Positions 9,570 through 17,797 of a stretch of DNA of 36,541 nucleotides are shown here, piece after piece. Made by a program: the position numbers and the translations under genes. How positions within the stretch are numbered: position 1 is the first letter of the stretch; each line of letters starts with the position of its first letter. A model generated the notes under the pieces. The model saw only the letters and a program-made list of their open reading frames with translations, did not search any database and was not told where the DNA came from. Source of the stretch: Desulforhopalus sp. (GTDB lineage: Bacteria; Desulfobacterota; Desulfobulbia; Desulfobulbales; Desulfocapsaceae); assembly GCA_024710585.1 (NCBI GenBank), contig JANJUM010000104.1, positions 1-36,541 of the forward strand, given 5' to 3'.

Positions 9570-9626
9570 CGCCTTCCTGGCGACCGGCAGCATGGCGCCG
9601 GGCAGTGCCGCGGCAGGTGCCGATAC

Positions 9627-9668
9627 AAAAAAAATGGGGCGCCGACCGCCGTGGCGGTGGCGCCCCAT
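9627..9668 (-). terminator. Rho-independent terminator of the sulfur-respiration operon
   Basis: ATGGGGCGCC (9634-9643) pairs with GGCGCCCCAT (9659-9668), and the inner ACCGCC/GGCGGT extends the stem. On the minus strand the hairpin is followed directly by eight T (9634-9627). It lies about 55 bases after the minus-strand stop at 9725, at the end of the psr-type operon, and also separates it from the convergent integrase gene. Confidence 0.9.
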
Positions 9669-9724
9669 CTCTTCAGGGCCGGGAGAACCGGGGGGAAGAC
9701 GGTCTCCCGGGGAGTGCCGGCGAA

Positions 9725-10042
9725 TCAGCAGGCGGGGACGTTGCCCGAGTCGCTGGCATAGTTGTGCAGGAAGTCGAAGACGTGCTCGATATAGTTGTCC
9801 TTCAGCGGCTTGGCCTCGGGGCAATGCTTGATCATCTCTTCGTTGAGTTTTCCGGCGTCCTGGATGGCCTTCCACTCCGCCTGGGTATGTTTCTTGGCCA
9901 TGGTGCCGCCGTCGAAGCCGCAGGCCGGTTTCATCTCCTTGATGAAGATCTTCTGGCCCTTGCCGGCGTCGGCGGAAGCGACGGCGGCGGACAGGGCGAG
10001 GAACAGGGCGGCGGCGGAAACGAGGGAAACGAGTTTTTTCAT
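9725..10042 (-). CDS. Small exported cytochrome-like protein lacking CXXCH
   Basis: A 105-residue protein with an N-terminal signal peptide (MKKLVSLVSAAALFLALSAA, cleavage near ASA-DAG). The mature part contains KPACGFDGGTMAKKHTQAEW, a single HCP and a C-terminal DSGNVPAC. This pattern is familiar from small proteins annotated as cytochrome c in sulfur-reducing epsilon- and deltaproteobacteria, but no CXXCH haem-binding motif is present, so covalent haem is not supported. Three Cys remain (in ACGF, HCP and PAC). AAGGAG precedes the ATG. It is the last gene of the sulfur-respiration operon, 60 bases after the rhodanese gene. A periplasmic partner role for the reductase is inferred only from position. 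Confidence 0.75.
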   Translation of the reverse strand: MKKLVSLVSAAALFLALSAAVASADAGKGQKIFIKEMKPACGFDGGTMAKKHTQAEWKAIQDAGKLNEEMIKHCPEAKPLKDNYIEHVFDFLHNYASDSGNVPAC

Positions 10043-10102
10043 GGTGGTTCTCCTTCTATGCAGTTGCTGGTGATGAAGTGTTGCCGGGCACAGAGCGATG
10101 GC

Positions 10103-11317
10103 CTAGCCCAGTGGTTCGTTGACTTTGATTTCGCAGACGTTCTTGGCGTCGCACTTGACGTTGGCGTCGAAGTACATGGCCTTGCTGACGTCCTGCTTGC
10201 CTTCCTTGAGCTTGATGACCGCCTCCATGCCACGGGCGCCTGAGCCGCAGACGAAGATGGCTACCTTGTCCTTGGGCAGTTTTCCCGCCAGTTCGGCGGC
10301 GCTCATCTTGCCGGCCTCGATATTGATCGCCCCTTTGAGATGGCCGCCGGCGAACTCGGCGGCGCCGCGCACGTCGACGATGGCCACGTTGGCGGGAACC
10401 TTGTCGGCGAGGATCAAGGCTTTCAACCACTCGCCATCGACGGTGCCTTCATCGACCCCGGCCTTGACGCCGTCGACCATGACCTCTTTCTTGGCCGCGG
10501 GGGCGGCGGGCTCCGCTTTCTTGGCTCCGGCGGTGGTTGGCAGCTTTTCTTCCTTCCAGGCGGGCAGGCCGCCGGCATAGACGCTGACCTTCTTGTAGCC
10601 GAGTTCGTAGAGCCTGTTGGCGACCACATGGGACTTATGGCACTCGTAGCCGGCGCAGAAGGTGATGATGGGGGTGTTCTTGTCGGCCGGGAAGCGGCCG
10701 GAGAGCTTGTCCAGTTCCTCGTCGTTCATATAGAGGGCACCGGGGATGGTCTCGGCCATGAACTTGCCGCTTGGCCGGGCGTCCATGAACAGGGCGCCAT
10801 GCTTCTCGAAGGCGGCCTTGGCGACGGGTGTGCCGATTTCCAGGTAGTTCTTCGCCGCCCATTCCGGCTCGCCGGCCTGGTAGAGCTTGACGTTCTTGAA
10901 GCCCAGCCCTTTGAGGTGCGCGGCGACGATCGGGCTCTTCTCGCACTCCCAGCCACCGCAGAAGACGAGGATCTCCTTGTCCTTGGCGACCTTGTCGAGC
11001 TGGCCGATGTACTTGTCGATCTGTGTGTCGGGGATGTTGATGCTCGAGGGGATGGTGCCGCTCAGGTATTTGGGGTTGGGCCGGGCGTCGACGAGGATCG
11101 CCTTGGCGCCGCCACGGGTGCCGTTGCCGATGGCCGCCTTGGCGTAGTCGTAGTCGACCACCTGCAGCTGGTGCTTGTCGATGAGGCTCTTGACGTGGGC
11201 GGTGGGGGCCGCCGCCGTCGCCGCCGCGGGGGCGGCGGTCTGGTCGCCGGGGGTGGCGCAGCCGCCGAGCAGCAGGCCGGTGAGCAGCAGTGCGGTTCCG
11301 AGAAGTCGCAGTTTCAT
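10103..11317 (-). CDS. Lipoprotein with three rhodanese domains
   Basis: A 404-residue predicted lipoprotein: the signal sequence ends in the lipobox LLGGC (Cys20), followed by an Ala/Thr/Pro-rich linker. Three rhodanese-like domains follow (about 50-160, 165-265 and 295-390). Their active-site loops begin with Cys: CGGWEC, CAGYEC and CGSGAR. Domain joints are Ala/Lys/Pro-rich. It is exported and probably anchored on the periplasmic side. Rhodaneses carry sulfane sulfur as a cysteine persulfide; Sud of Wolinella does this for polysulfide reductase, so a donor or acceptor role for the reductase encoded upstream is a reasonable inference. AAGGAG lies 5 bases before the ATG. It follows the membrane subunit by 39 bases and is clearly in the same operon. 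Confidence 0.9.
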   Translation of the reverse strand: MKLRLLGTALLLTGLLLGGCATPGDQTAAPAAATAAAPTAHVKSLIDKHQLQVVDYDYAKAAIGNGTRGGAKAILVDARPNPKYLSGTIPSSINIPDTQIDKYIGQLDKVAKDKEILVFCGGWECEKSPIVAAHLKGLGFKNVKLYQAGEPEWAAKNYLEIGTPVAKAAFEKHGALFMDARPSGKFMAETIPGALYMNDEELDKLSGRFPADKNTPIITFCAGYECHKSHVVANRLYELGYKKVSVYAGGLPAWKEEKLPTTAGAKKAEPAAPAAKKEVMVDGVKAGVDEGTVDGEWLKALILADKVPANVAIVDVRGAAEFAGGHLKGAINIEAGKMSAAELAGKLPKDKVAIFVCGSGARGMEAVIKLKEGKQDVSKAMYFDANVKCDAKNVCEIKVNEPLG

Positions 11318-11356
11318 GGTTTCTCCTTGTGGGTGGGGGGTTGTGGCCAGAGCCGG

Positions 11357-12622
11357 TCAATAGTGTTCGCGGAAATTGCCGACGGAGAACAGCCCGTCGA
11401 AAAGCTTATAGATGATCATCGCCACGCCGACCGAGCCGACGACGATGAGGATCTCTCCGAGATGCGGCGAGACGTAGTGGAAGGACTCGGCCACCGAATA
11501 GAAATCGTAGCGCTCGTAGCCGGTGCCGAAACGGTTGGACATCGGGTTGGCGTTGCCGCCGTAGACGAAGAGGTAACGCCCGAAGAAGCCGCCGACGAGG
11601 ACGCAGATGGAGGCGAAGACGGTCAGGACCGGTTTGCCCGGCCTGAGGATGAACAGAAAGGGCAGAGCCAGGGTGAGGAAGATGTAGCCGGCGAAGTAGA
11701 CGACGCTGAAGGGGCCGAAGAGGATGAGGAAGGCCCAGTCCTTGTCGACGGTCATGTAGCCGACGATCTCGTAGAGGCCGAGGATGAAGACGAAGAAGAG
11801 CATTGCCTGGCGGATGCGGTTCATCAGCGACTCGTACTCCGGCTTGTTACGATGGACGAGGAAGGTGTTGATGCCCATGACGCCGAGCGAGGTGACGAAG
11901 GCCGAGATGATGAAGTAGAAGGTCAGCAGGGGAAACTCGGTCCACAGGTGACGGGCGGTGTTCATCGAGAAGAGCTTGGCCTGGATATAATACTCGATCA
12001 GGTCGACGCCGATGCTCAGTACGAGGATGGGCAGGGCCAGCCGCCTCGCCCAGTCGCGCTTGTTGGTGAGCAGCAGGTAGATCTCGAAGAAGACGAAGGG
12101 GATGTAGGTGCAGTAGAGGGGCAGCATCAGCCACATGCCGGCGTTGAAGTTCGGCGTCAGCAGCATCCAGTGCATGTTGAGCATGTTGAGGTCGGTGGCG
12201 ATGGTGAACAGCCCGGCGAAGATGAGGGCGACGCCGGCCACCATGAAGCCGGCGGCGGCCTTGCCAACGATATGGAAATGGGCCATCTCAGCCAGGGCGA
12301 CGAGGAAGATGACGCCGCTGCCGGTATAGATCATGTACATGTAGTTGGCGATCAGCAGCGTCCACGGCTGGGTTCTGGTGATTTCGCCGACGGTGCCGAA
12401 GACCGCCTGGCTCATGGCCTCGCGCAGGCCTGGGGCGGTGGGGTCGATGCCGGCGGCATGGGCCCCGACCGCGCCGCTCATGTAACGCAGGGCGAAGAGC
12501 TCGTAGATGCCGAACAGCGCCAGGGCGAGCAGCACGTAGGCGACGAGCATGGTCTTGCTGAACAGCAGCCGTCTCAGGGAAATCTTGTTGATCGGCACTC
12601 CGGCCAGGACTAACGTTTCCAT
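11357..12622 (-). CDS. psrC: NrfD-family quinone-interacting membrane subunit
   Basis: A 421-residue integral membrane protein with about ten predicted transmembrane helices, for example LVAYVLLALALFGIYELFAL near the N-terminus and ILIVVGSVGVAMIIYKLF at the C-terminus. This is the long (HybB/DsrP-like) version of the NrfD/PsrC family rather than the 8-helix PsrC of about 320 residues. The family exchanges electrons between the menaquinone pool and a periplasmic FeS subunit. Its ATG overlaps the end of the FeS gene by 13 bases, with GGAGGAG inside that gene as ribosome-binding site. The symbol is by analogy with polysulfide reductase; the true electron acceptor is unproven. Confidence 0.85.
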   Translation of the reverse strand: METLVLAGVPINKISLRRLLFSKTMLVAYVLLALALFGIYELFALRYMSGAVGAHAAGIDPTAPGLREAMSQAVFGTVGEITRTQPWTLLIANYMYMIYTGSGVIFLVALAEMAHFHIVGKAAAGFMVAGVALIFAGLFTIATDLNMLNMHWMLLTPNFNAGMWLMLPLYCTYIPFVFFEIYLLLTNKRDWARRLALPILVLSIGVDLIEYYIQAKLFSMNTARHLWTEFPLLTFYFIISAFVTSLGVMGINTFLVHRNKPEYESLMNRIRQAMLFFVFILGLYEIVGYMTVDKDWAFLILFGPFSVVYFAGYIFLTLALPFLFILRPGKPVLTVFASICVLVGGFFGRYLFVYGGNANPMSNRFGTGYERYDFYSVAESFHYVSPHLGEILIVVGSVGVAMIIYKLFDGLFSVGNFREHY

Positions 12623-13272
12623 TCCTTGCTCCTCCTGTTACGCGCTTCGTCGTAATGGGGCTTGATTTCTTCCCAGGTGTGGATGTCGGTGGTGTGGGCC
12701 AGGCTCTGTTTGGCGTAGGCCTCGTCCTCCGGCAGCAGGTAGAAGAGCTTCGGCACGGTGCCGATGTGCTCCTTCTGGACGAAGAAGCGCCTCGTCTTGA
12801 GGAGCTTGACGAGGTCGGAGTTCTCGTCGTCGAGGTCGCCGAAGGTGCGCACCTTGGTGGGGCAGGTGGCCTGGCAGGCGGTGGTGCCGGTCTCGGCGAT
12901 GCGGTGGTCGCAGAAGGTGCACTTGTCGATGACCACCCTGGTGTCGTCGACGAAGCGGGCGTCATAGGGGCAGGCCTCCATGCAGCCCTTGCAGAGGATG
13001 CACTGCTTCGGGTTGACCTTGACGATGCCGCCCTCGCCGTAGTGGCTGGCCTTGGTCGGGCAGACGCTGACGCAGGGTGCCTCCAGGCAGTGGTTGCACT
13101 GCGAGGGGTAGATGTTGGCGTAGGGCCTGCCGAAGATGGTGCCTTCCACCATGCCGACCCAGATGCGCTGCTTGTCGGCGCCGAGCTGCACGCCGTTTTC
13201 CTGCTTGCAGGCGACCTCGCAGGCCTGGCAATTGATACAGTTCTGATATTCGAGAGCCATGGCGTAGTTCAT
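12610..13272 (-). CDS. psrB: Four-cluster ferredoxin subunit of molybdenum reductase
   Basis: A 220-residue FeS electron-transfer subunit of the DmsB/PsrB/NrfC class. Four Cys groups for [4Fe-4S] clusters are visible: CINCQACEVAC, CNHCLEAPCVSVCP, CILCKGCMEACP and CTFC...CQATCP. There is no signal peptide; such subunits are normally co-exported with the Tat-targeted catalytic subunit. A GTG at 13278 overlaps the upstream stop, but AGGAAGG is adjacent to it and sits about 7 bases before the ATG at 13272, so the ATG is chosen. It relays electrons between the NrfD-type subunit and the molybdopterin subunit. Specific substrate assignment follows the whole operon, not this gene alone. Confidence 0.93.
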   Translation of the reverse strand: MNYAMALEYQNCINCQACEVACKQENGVQLGADKQRIWVGMVEGTIFGRPYANIYPSQCNHCLEAPCVSVCPTKASHYGEGGIVKVNPKQCILCKGCMEACPYDARFVDDTRVVIDKCTFCDHRIAETGTTACQATCPTKVRTFGDLDDENSDLVKLLKTRRFFVQKEHIGTVPKLFYLLPEDEAYAKQSLAHTTDIHTWEEIKPHYDEARNRRSKEWKR

Positions 13273-13274
13273 AG

Positions 13275-15731
13275 TCACACCTTCCTGACAGATACCAGGG
13301 TGTCGTGCATGATGGCACAGCCCAACACCGGTTCGATAATTCCCTCGATGATCTCGTTGTCGCTGGCGCCGTTGCGGTGGGCGAAGGTCTGCAGCGACGA
13401 TTTCGCGCCGAAGCCGTGGATGTAGAAGATCGCCTCGCGGACGATCTTCGGGGTGGGGTAGGCCTTGATGTGCACCTTGCCCACCGGGCTGACGATTTCC
13501 ACCGTGTCACCGAAGGCGATGCCCAGCGTGCGCGCCTCACGGTCGTTGATCCACACGTAGTTTTCCTTCATCAGCTCGAGGAGCATGATGTTGTTGGCGG
13601 TGGCGTTCTGGGTGAAGTGGGCGTGGCGGCCGGTGATGAACTTGTACTTGCCCTTGGGGACCTTGACATAGTCCTCGTCGTGCCAGGTGGGCATCGGGTC
13701 GACGCCCCTCTTCTCCATCGCCCCAAGATAGCACTCGATCTTCTTGCTCGGCGTGCTGTAGGTCCTGCTGGTGGGGGCGATGTCGGCGGGGTTGACGCAG
13801 GTCTCGCAGGTCTCGCAGTCCCTGTCGAGGCTGTCGTCGCGCACCATCTCCCCCTCTTTCTTGAGGACCCCGTAGTATTTCTTGTTTCTCGGGTAGTACT
13901 GGTAGCTGTTGTCGGAGAGCTTCTTGAAGAACTCGTTCATCTGCGGGTAGAAGACACCCTTGTCGCGGAGGATGCGCCAGGCGGCCTCGCCATGTTTGGC
14001 GACCACCATATGGTGGTTGATGTCCTCCTGGGATTCCTGGTAGGCGTCGGCGAGGTCGTAGCCGCCTTCACTGTAGACCTCCTCTTCCGGCCGGTCTTCG
14101 AGCTCGCTCTGCAGATCCTCGTCGTGCTTCTTGGAGATCTCCCACAGCGGTTTGGAGAGCGTTTCGCCAAGGCCGCGCATGATGTCGATGACCGGTTTGG
14201 TTTCGTACATCGGCTCGATGGCCTTCATGCGCAGGGCGATGGCCGGCTCGGTGCCGGCAAAGGAGGTCACCGGGTCTTCGCGCTCGAGGTAGGTGCACTC
14301 GGGGAGGATGACGTCGGCGAACATCGCCGTGTCGCTGGGCATGGTGTCGATGACCACCACCAGGTCCATCTTGCGGAACATTTCGGCGGTCTTGGCGGTG
14401 TCGGGCACCGAGAGCATCGGGTTCTGCTTGTAGACGAACATGCCGCGCACCGGGTAGGGGGTCTTGCCCTCGGCGACCATGTTGCGCCAGGCCACCCAGG
14501 ACCCGGTGGAGCCGACCACCGCCGCCGCATCCTTGTCGATGCGGCCTTTGGCGTTGGCGTAGATGGGGGCGGTGATGGCGTGGTCGCCGAGAGGCAGCTT
14601 GTGGCCGAAGACAATGCCGCCCTTGACGTCGACGCCGCCGCCCAGGGCGGTGAACAGGGCCATGGCGCGGCGCAGCTGGAAGTCGTTCTTCGACCAGGTG
14701 GTGCGGCGGCCCTGGTAGTAGATGGCCTGGGGCGCGGCGGCCATGAAGTCGTGGGCGACCTTGCAGATGGTGCCCGCCGGGATACCGGTGATCTTCTCCG
14801 CCCACTCCGGGGTGTAGCCGCTGTCGAGGATGTGCTTTTTGTATTTCTCGAAGTCCTGGAAGTTGTTCTCGACGTATTCCTTGTTATAGAGCTGGCCGAG
14901 CAGGGTGGCGTAGGTCAGGGCGAGGACGAAGGCCAGGTCGGTGCCCGGCTTGATCGGCAGATAGGTGTCGGCGTGCATCGCCGTGTTGGTGTAGCGGGGG
15001 TCGACCACCACCAGCTTGGCGCCGCGGCCGCGGGTGCGCTTGAAGAGGTCCATGGTGTCCGGGGTGAGGATCGCTTCGGCGCGGTTGGCCCCGGCCATGA
15101 TGACGTACCTGGCGTTTTCGAGATCGGCGATGCCGTAGCCGCCGATGGTCAGGGTGTAGCCGGTGACCGTCGACTGCAAGCAGATCGAGCTGTGGTTGAG
15201 GAAGTTGCTGCTGCCGAACTTGTCGGACATGAAGCTCTTGAAGGTATGCTCGGCGAGGCCCTCGCCGGCGCAGTAGCCGATGGTCGAGCGATTGTCGCCT
15301 TCCTCGTCGAGGATCTTGCCGAGCTTGTCGGCGATATGCTTATACGCTTCTTCCCAGGTGGCGCGCCGGTACTTGCCGTCTCCGCGCTCGCCGGCGCGGA
15401 TCAACGGATACTTGAGGCGGTCCGGGTCGTAGAGGGCGCTGATGCCGGCCTGGCCCCGGGCGCAGAGCATGTTGCGCGACTTGGGGAAGAGGGGGTTGGG
15501 GTCGAGCTTCTTGACGATGTTGTCCTCGACATGGGCGATGGCGGCGCACTTGTTGACGCACATCTCGCAAATGGTTGCCACCTTGCGCCGGCCTTTCGCG
15601 GCAGCAGGGGCGGCGGTGGCCTTGCTCATCGCCTCGGCGAGGATGTCGGCCCCGGAGAGGGCGGTGCCGCCGAGGATCATCAGGGCGACGCTGCCTTTGA
15701 GGAATCTCCTGCGTGAGATCTCGATCTGCAT
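13275..15731 (-). CDS. psrA: Polysulfide/thiosulfate reductase-type molybdopterin catalytic subunit
   Basis: An 818-residue exported bis-MGD oxidoreductase. The Tat signal SRRRFLKG is near the N-terminus. The N-terminal [4Fe-4S] motif is CEMCVNKC with its fourth Cys in NMLCARGQAG. The likely molybdenum ligand is the Cys in NHSSICLQST, as in the PsrA/PhsA group. The C-terminal cap domain (ITGRHAHFTQNATANN) is present. An unusual Cys-rich segment, CETCETC, lies around residue 640. The ATG is preceded by GGAGC. A sigma-54 promoter lies about 115 bases upstream. The next genes encode FeS and membrane subunits and a triple rhodanese, so reduction (or reverse oxidation) of polysulfide, sulfur or thiosulfate is the best inference; tetrathionate or another oxyanion cannot be excluded. 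Confidence 0.9.
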   Translation of the reverse strand: MQIEISRRRFLKGSVALMILGGTALSGADILAEAMSKATAAPAAAKGRRKVATICEMCVNKCAAIAHVEDNIVKKLDPNPLFPKSRNMLCARGQAGISALYDPDRLKYPLIRAGERGDGKYRRATWEEAYKHIADKLGKILDEEGDNRSTIGYCAGEGLAEHTFKSFMSDKFGSSNFLNHSSICLQSTVTGYTLTIGGYGIADLENARYVIMAGANRAEAILTPDTMDLFKRTRGRGAKLVVVDPRYTNTAMHADTYLPIKPGTDLAFVLALTYATLLGQLYNKEYVENNFQDFEKYKKHILDSGYTPEWAEKITGIPAGTICKVAHDFMAAAPQAIYYQGRRTTWSKNDFQLRRAMALFTALGGGVDVKGGIVFGHKLPLGDHAITAPIYANAKGRIDKDAAAVVGSTGSWVAWRNMVAEGKTPYPVRGMFVYKQNPMLSVPDTAKTAEMFRKMDLVVVIDTMPSDTAMFADVILPECTYLEREDPVTSFAGTEPAIALRMKAIEPMYETKPVIDIMRGLGETLSKPLWEISKKHDEDLQSELEDRPEEEVYSEGGYDLADAYQESQEDINHHMVVAKHGEAAWRILRDKGVFYPQMNEFFKKLSDNSYQYYPRNKKYYGVLKKEGEMVRDDSLDRDCETCETCVNPADIAPTSRTYSTPSKKIECYLGAMEKRGVDPMPTWHDEDYVKVPKGKYKFITGRHAHFTQNATANNIMLLELMKENYVWINDREARTLGIAFGDTVEIVSPVGKVHIKAYPTPKIVREAIFYIHGFGAKSSLQTFAHRNGASDNEIIEGIIEPVLGCAIMHDTLVSVRKV

Positions 15732-15843
15732 GTGGTTGCTCCGTTGTCTTGCTCTAGTCCGGGATGATTTTATCCGGGAAAACCCCGGCTCCCTGTTGAC
15801 GCTGCCGGAGGATCTTTACGCCGCCCGCCGGCAGAAAAGACAG

Positions 15844-15859
15844 AGCAAAAGGCGTGCCA
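15844..15859 (-). promoter_or_regulatory. Sigma-54 (-24/-12) promoter for the psr-type operon
   Basis: On the minus strand TGGCAC (15859-15854), five bases, then TTGCT (15848-15844) match the RpoN consensus exactly, with GG and GC ten bases apart. It lies between the end of a sigma-54 activator gene and the start of the molybdopterin subunit gene. Transcription would start near 15832, giving a leader of about 100 bases that contains an inverted repeat (CTGCCGG/CCGGCAG, 15802-15834). Confidence 0.88.
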
Positions 15860-15889
15860 TGAGTGAAGTCGGCCTGCGCTGGCTGGTGG

Positions 15890-17269
15890 CTAGTCGCGGC
15901 GCAGCAAGCCGTAGCGGTGCATGCGGTTCCACACCGTGACCCGGCTCACCCCGAGGAGCTTCGCCGCCAGGGACTGGTTGCCCCCGGCCTGGGCCAGCGC
16001 CTGCTGGAGCTCGCGCTTCTTGCGTTCGTCGGTGGACAGGGTGGCGTGTGTCGCCACGGGGACTGGCGGTGCCTGCACCTGGGGAAAAGCGATGTCCGGA
16101 GGCAGGTGCTGCGGCTCGATGCGCTCTTCGCTGCAGGTGACGAAGGCGTATTCGAAGGCGCTCTTCAACTCGCGGACGTTGCCCGGCCAGGAGTGGCGGA
16201 CGAGGAGCTGCATGGCCTCGGGGGAGATGCCGAGGATCTTTTTGCTGCTCTTCAGCTGCAGATGGTGGAAGAACATCTCCGCCAGCAGGGGGATGTCCTC
16301 GGGGCGCCGGCGCAGGGGCGGCAGCTCCACCGGCAGGACGTTGATGCGATAATAGAAGTCGTTGCGGAACAGCCCCTTGTCCACCAGATCCTTGAGGTTG
16401 CGGTTGGTGGCGGTGATGATGCGTACATCCACCGGGATGGGGCGGTTGTCGCCGACCCGCTCGATAACTTTCTCTTCGAGGACGCGCAGCAGCTTGACCT
16501 GGGTGGAGAGGGGCAGCTCGCCGATCTCGTCGAGGAAGATGTCCCCGCCGTGGGCCGCCTCGAAGCGCCCCTGGCGGTTCTGGTAGGCGCCGGTGAAGGC
16601 CCCCTTGACATGGCCGAAGAGCTCGCTCTCCAGCACCGATTCGTTCAAGGCGGCGCAGTTTACCTGCACGTAGGGCTTGTCTTTCCTGGCCGAATGCTGG
16701 TGGATAGCCCGGGCGGCGAGTTCCTTGCCGGTGCCGCTCTCGCCGAGGATCAGGGCGGGGGCGTCGGAAGCGGCCACCTTGGCGAGGAGATCGAAGGTGT
16801 GGCGCATCGGCGCCGAGATGCCGATCATTCCCTGGAAGCCGTTCTCCTGGCGCAGTTCGCGGCGAAATGCCTCGATCTGGCTGTCTTTTTCGATGATTTC
16901 GGTGATGTCGGCGAGGGTCTCCACGGCGCCGATGATGGTGCCGGTCTCGTCGTGCAGCACCGAGGCGTTCTTCATCACGTGGACGAGGCGGCCGCTCTTG
17001 GCGGTGATCGAGCATCTGCGCATGTTGACCGCGCCGCTGCGGAAGAGCAGGCACCAGTGCTGGCCGCTGGGATCGAAGACTTTGCTGCAGCTGCTGCATT
17101 TGAGGATCGAGCAGGGCTGGCCGAGCAGTTCGTCGCGGCTGTAGCCGGTCATTTCGGTGAGGGCGCGGTTGGCTGAGACGATCGCCCCGCCGGGGTCGAC
17201 CATCATCACCCCGTCGTGGATGATTTCCACCACTGTTTCCCAATAACGGCTCAACGTTTTGTCCTCCAT
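15890..17269 (-). CDS. PAS-domain sigma-54-dependent activator
   Basis: A 459-residue enhancer-binding protein with three parts. An N-terminal PAS domain (about 8-125) carries five Cys (53, 58, 61, 73, 86), including C-x4-C-x2-C. The AAA+ domain (about 145-380) has GESGTGKE (Walker A), GAFTGA (sigma-54 contact loop), [12 protein letters not shown] (Walker B) and the R-finger region. A C-terminal Fis-type helix-turn-helix ([20 protein letters not shown]) binds DNA. GGAGGAAGG lies just before the ATG. It is encoded directly upstream of a perfect sigma-54 promoter, so it very likely activates the psr-type operon. The Cys-rich PAS suggests redox, metal or sulfur sensing (inference). Repeated TGTT-N2-AACA motifs lie upstream of its start. 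Confidence 0.92.
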   Translation of the reverse strand: MEDKTLSRYWETVVEIIHDGVMMVDPGGAIVSANRALTEMTGYSRDELLGQPCSILKCSSCSKVFDPSGQHWCLLFRSGAVNMRRCSITAKSGRLVHVMKNASVLHDETGTIIGAVETLADITEIIEKDSQIEAFRRELRQENGFQGMIGISAPMRHTFDLLAKVAASDAPALILGESGTGKELAARAIHQHSARKDKPYVQVNCAALNESVLESELFGHVKGAFTGAYQNRQGRFEAAHGGDIFLDEIGELPLSTQVKLLRVLEEKVIERVGDNRPIPVDVRIITATNRNLKDLVDKGLFRNDFYYRINVLPVELPPLRRRPEDIPLLAEMFFHHLQLKSSKKILGISPEAMQLLVRHSWPGNVRELKSAFEYAFVTCSEERIEPQHLPPDIAFPQVQAPPVPVATHATLSTDERKKRELQQALAQAGGNQSLAAKLLGVSRVTVWNRMHRYGLLRRD

Positions 17270-17797
17270 GCCCCTTCCTCCTGCTGCTAATGTTCAAACA
17301 AGTGTTAAAACATTATGTTTAAAAATTAACAGAAGGGCAAGGGAATTTAGGAATGTGTGTTAAAAATGCTCGAGGCCATCTCGGGCCGCCCCATTTCATG
17401 GCCGGTTTGCCGCTGGGCGCTGCCAGCCTTTTTCCCTCTTCGAGTATTTACTTTTGACGAAAAACGTGGTTCGTTTCGTTATCGTGCGGAGAACCTGTTT
17501 CTCCTCGTTTTTTTCGAGATTCCACGGCACAAGGGCCCTTTCGCCCCCTCTTCTGGCCATGGTGCGGCAGTTCCCCCGTCCTTGCCGACAGCGTGGGGAT
17601 TGGGGAGCAGAGCTGACCCTGCCGGTGCAACCCCCGCGCCAGGCGAGCGCTTTTCCCCTCCTTGCCGGGGGTGGAAGATGGCGGGGGCACGGGGAAAATG
17701 TTGGCCCAGGGCGCCCTGGAGAACGCCGCAGGCGGCAGGGCGAAGGGATGGCCTGGAGATATATGGCGTGGTTCAAGGCGTGAGGGAGGCAGCTGAG
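17270..17797. other. Intergenic region between the sigma-54 activator and nqrA
   Basis: 528 bases between divergent genes. The left part (17291-17331) is AT-rich with TGTT/AACA repeats. TTGACG at 17454-17459 with CGTTAT 17 bases downstream is a weak sigma-70 promoter candidate for nqr. No sigma-54 -24/-12 match was found on the plus strand. The nqrA frame is open back to 17357, but the sequence there does not resemble NqrA and a good ribosome-binding site precedes 17798, so I treat it as leader. Confidence 0.5.
17291..17331. promoter_or_regulatory. Three phased TGTT...AACA inverted repeats
   Basis: TGTTCAAACA (17291-17300), TGTTAAAACA (17303-17312) and TGTTTAAAAATTAACA (17316-17331) follow each other with TGTT spaced 12-13 bases apart. 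They lie about 20-60 bases upstream of the sigma-54 activator start, in an AT-rich patch, and could be operators for autoregulation or for another regulator. The binding protein is unknown. Confidence 0.45.

Noticed and set aside
10340-12613. 757-residue plus-strand open frame opposite the rhodanese and NrfD genes
   Set aside because: A shadow of high-GC coding on the other strand; its translation is low-complexity Asp/Glu/Gly/Val with no domain, whereas the minus strand has clear families.
13305-15716. 803-residue plus-strand open frame opposite the molybdopterin gene
   Set aside because: Antisense shadow; the minus strand carries a Tat signal, FeS motif and cofactor motifs.
17357-17797. 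N-terminal extension of nqrA
   Set aside because: The upstream translation is unlike NqrA, whereas the ATG at 17798 has GGGAGG and gives the family N-terminus.
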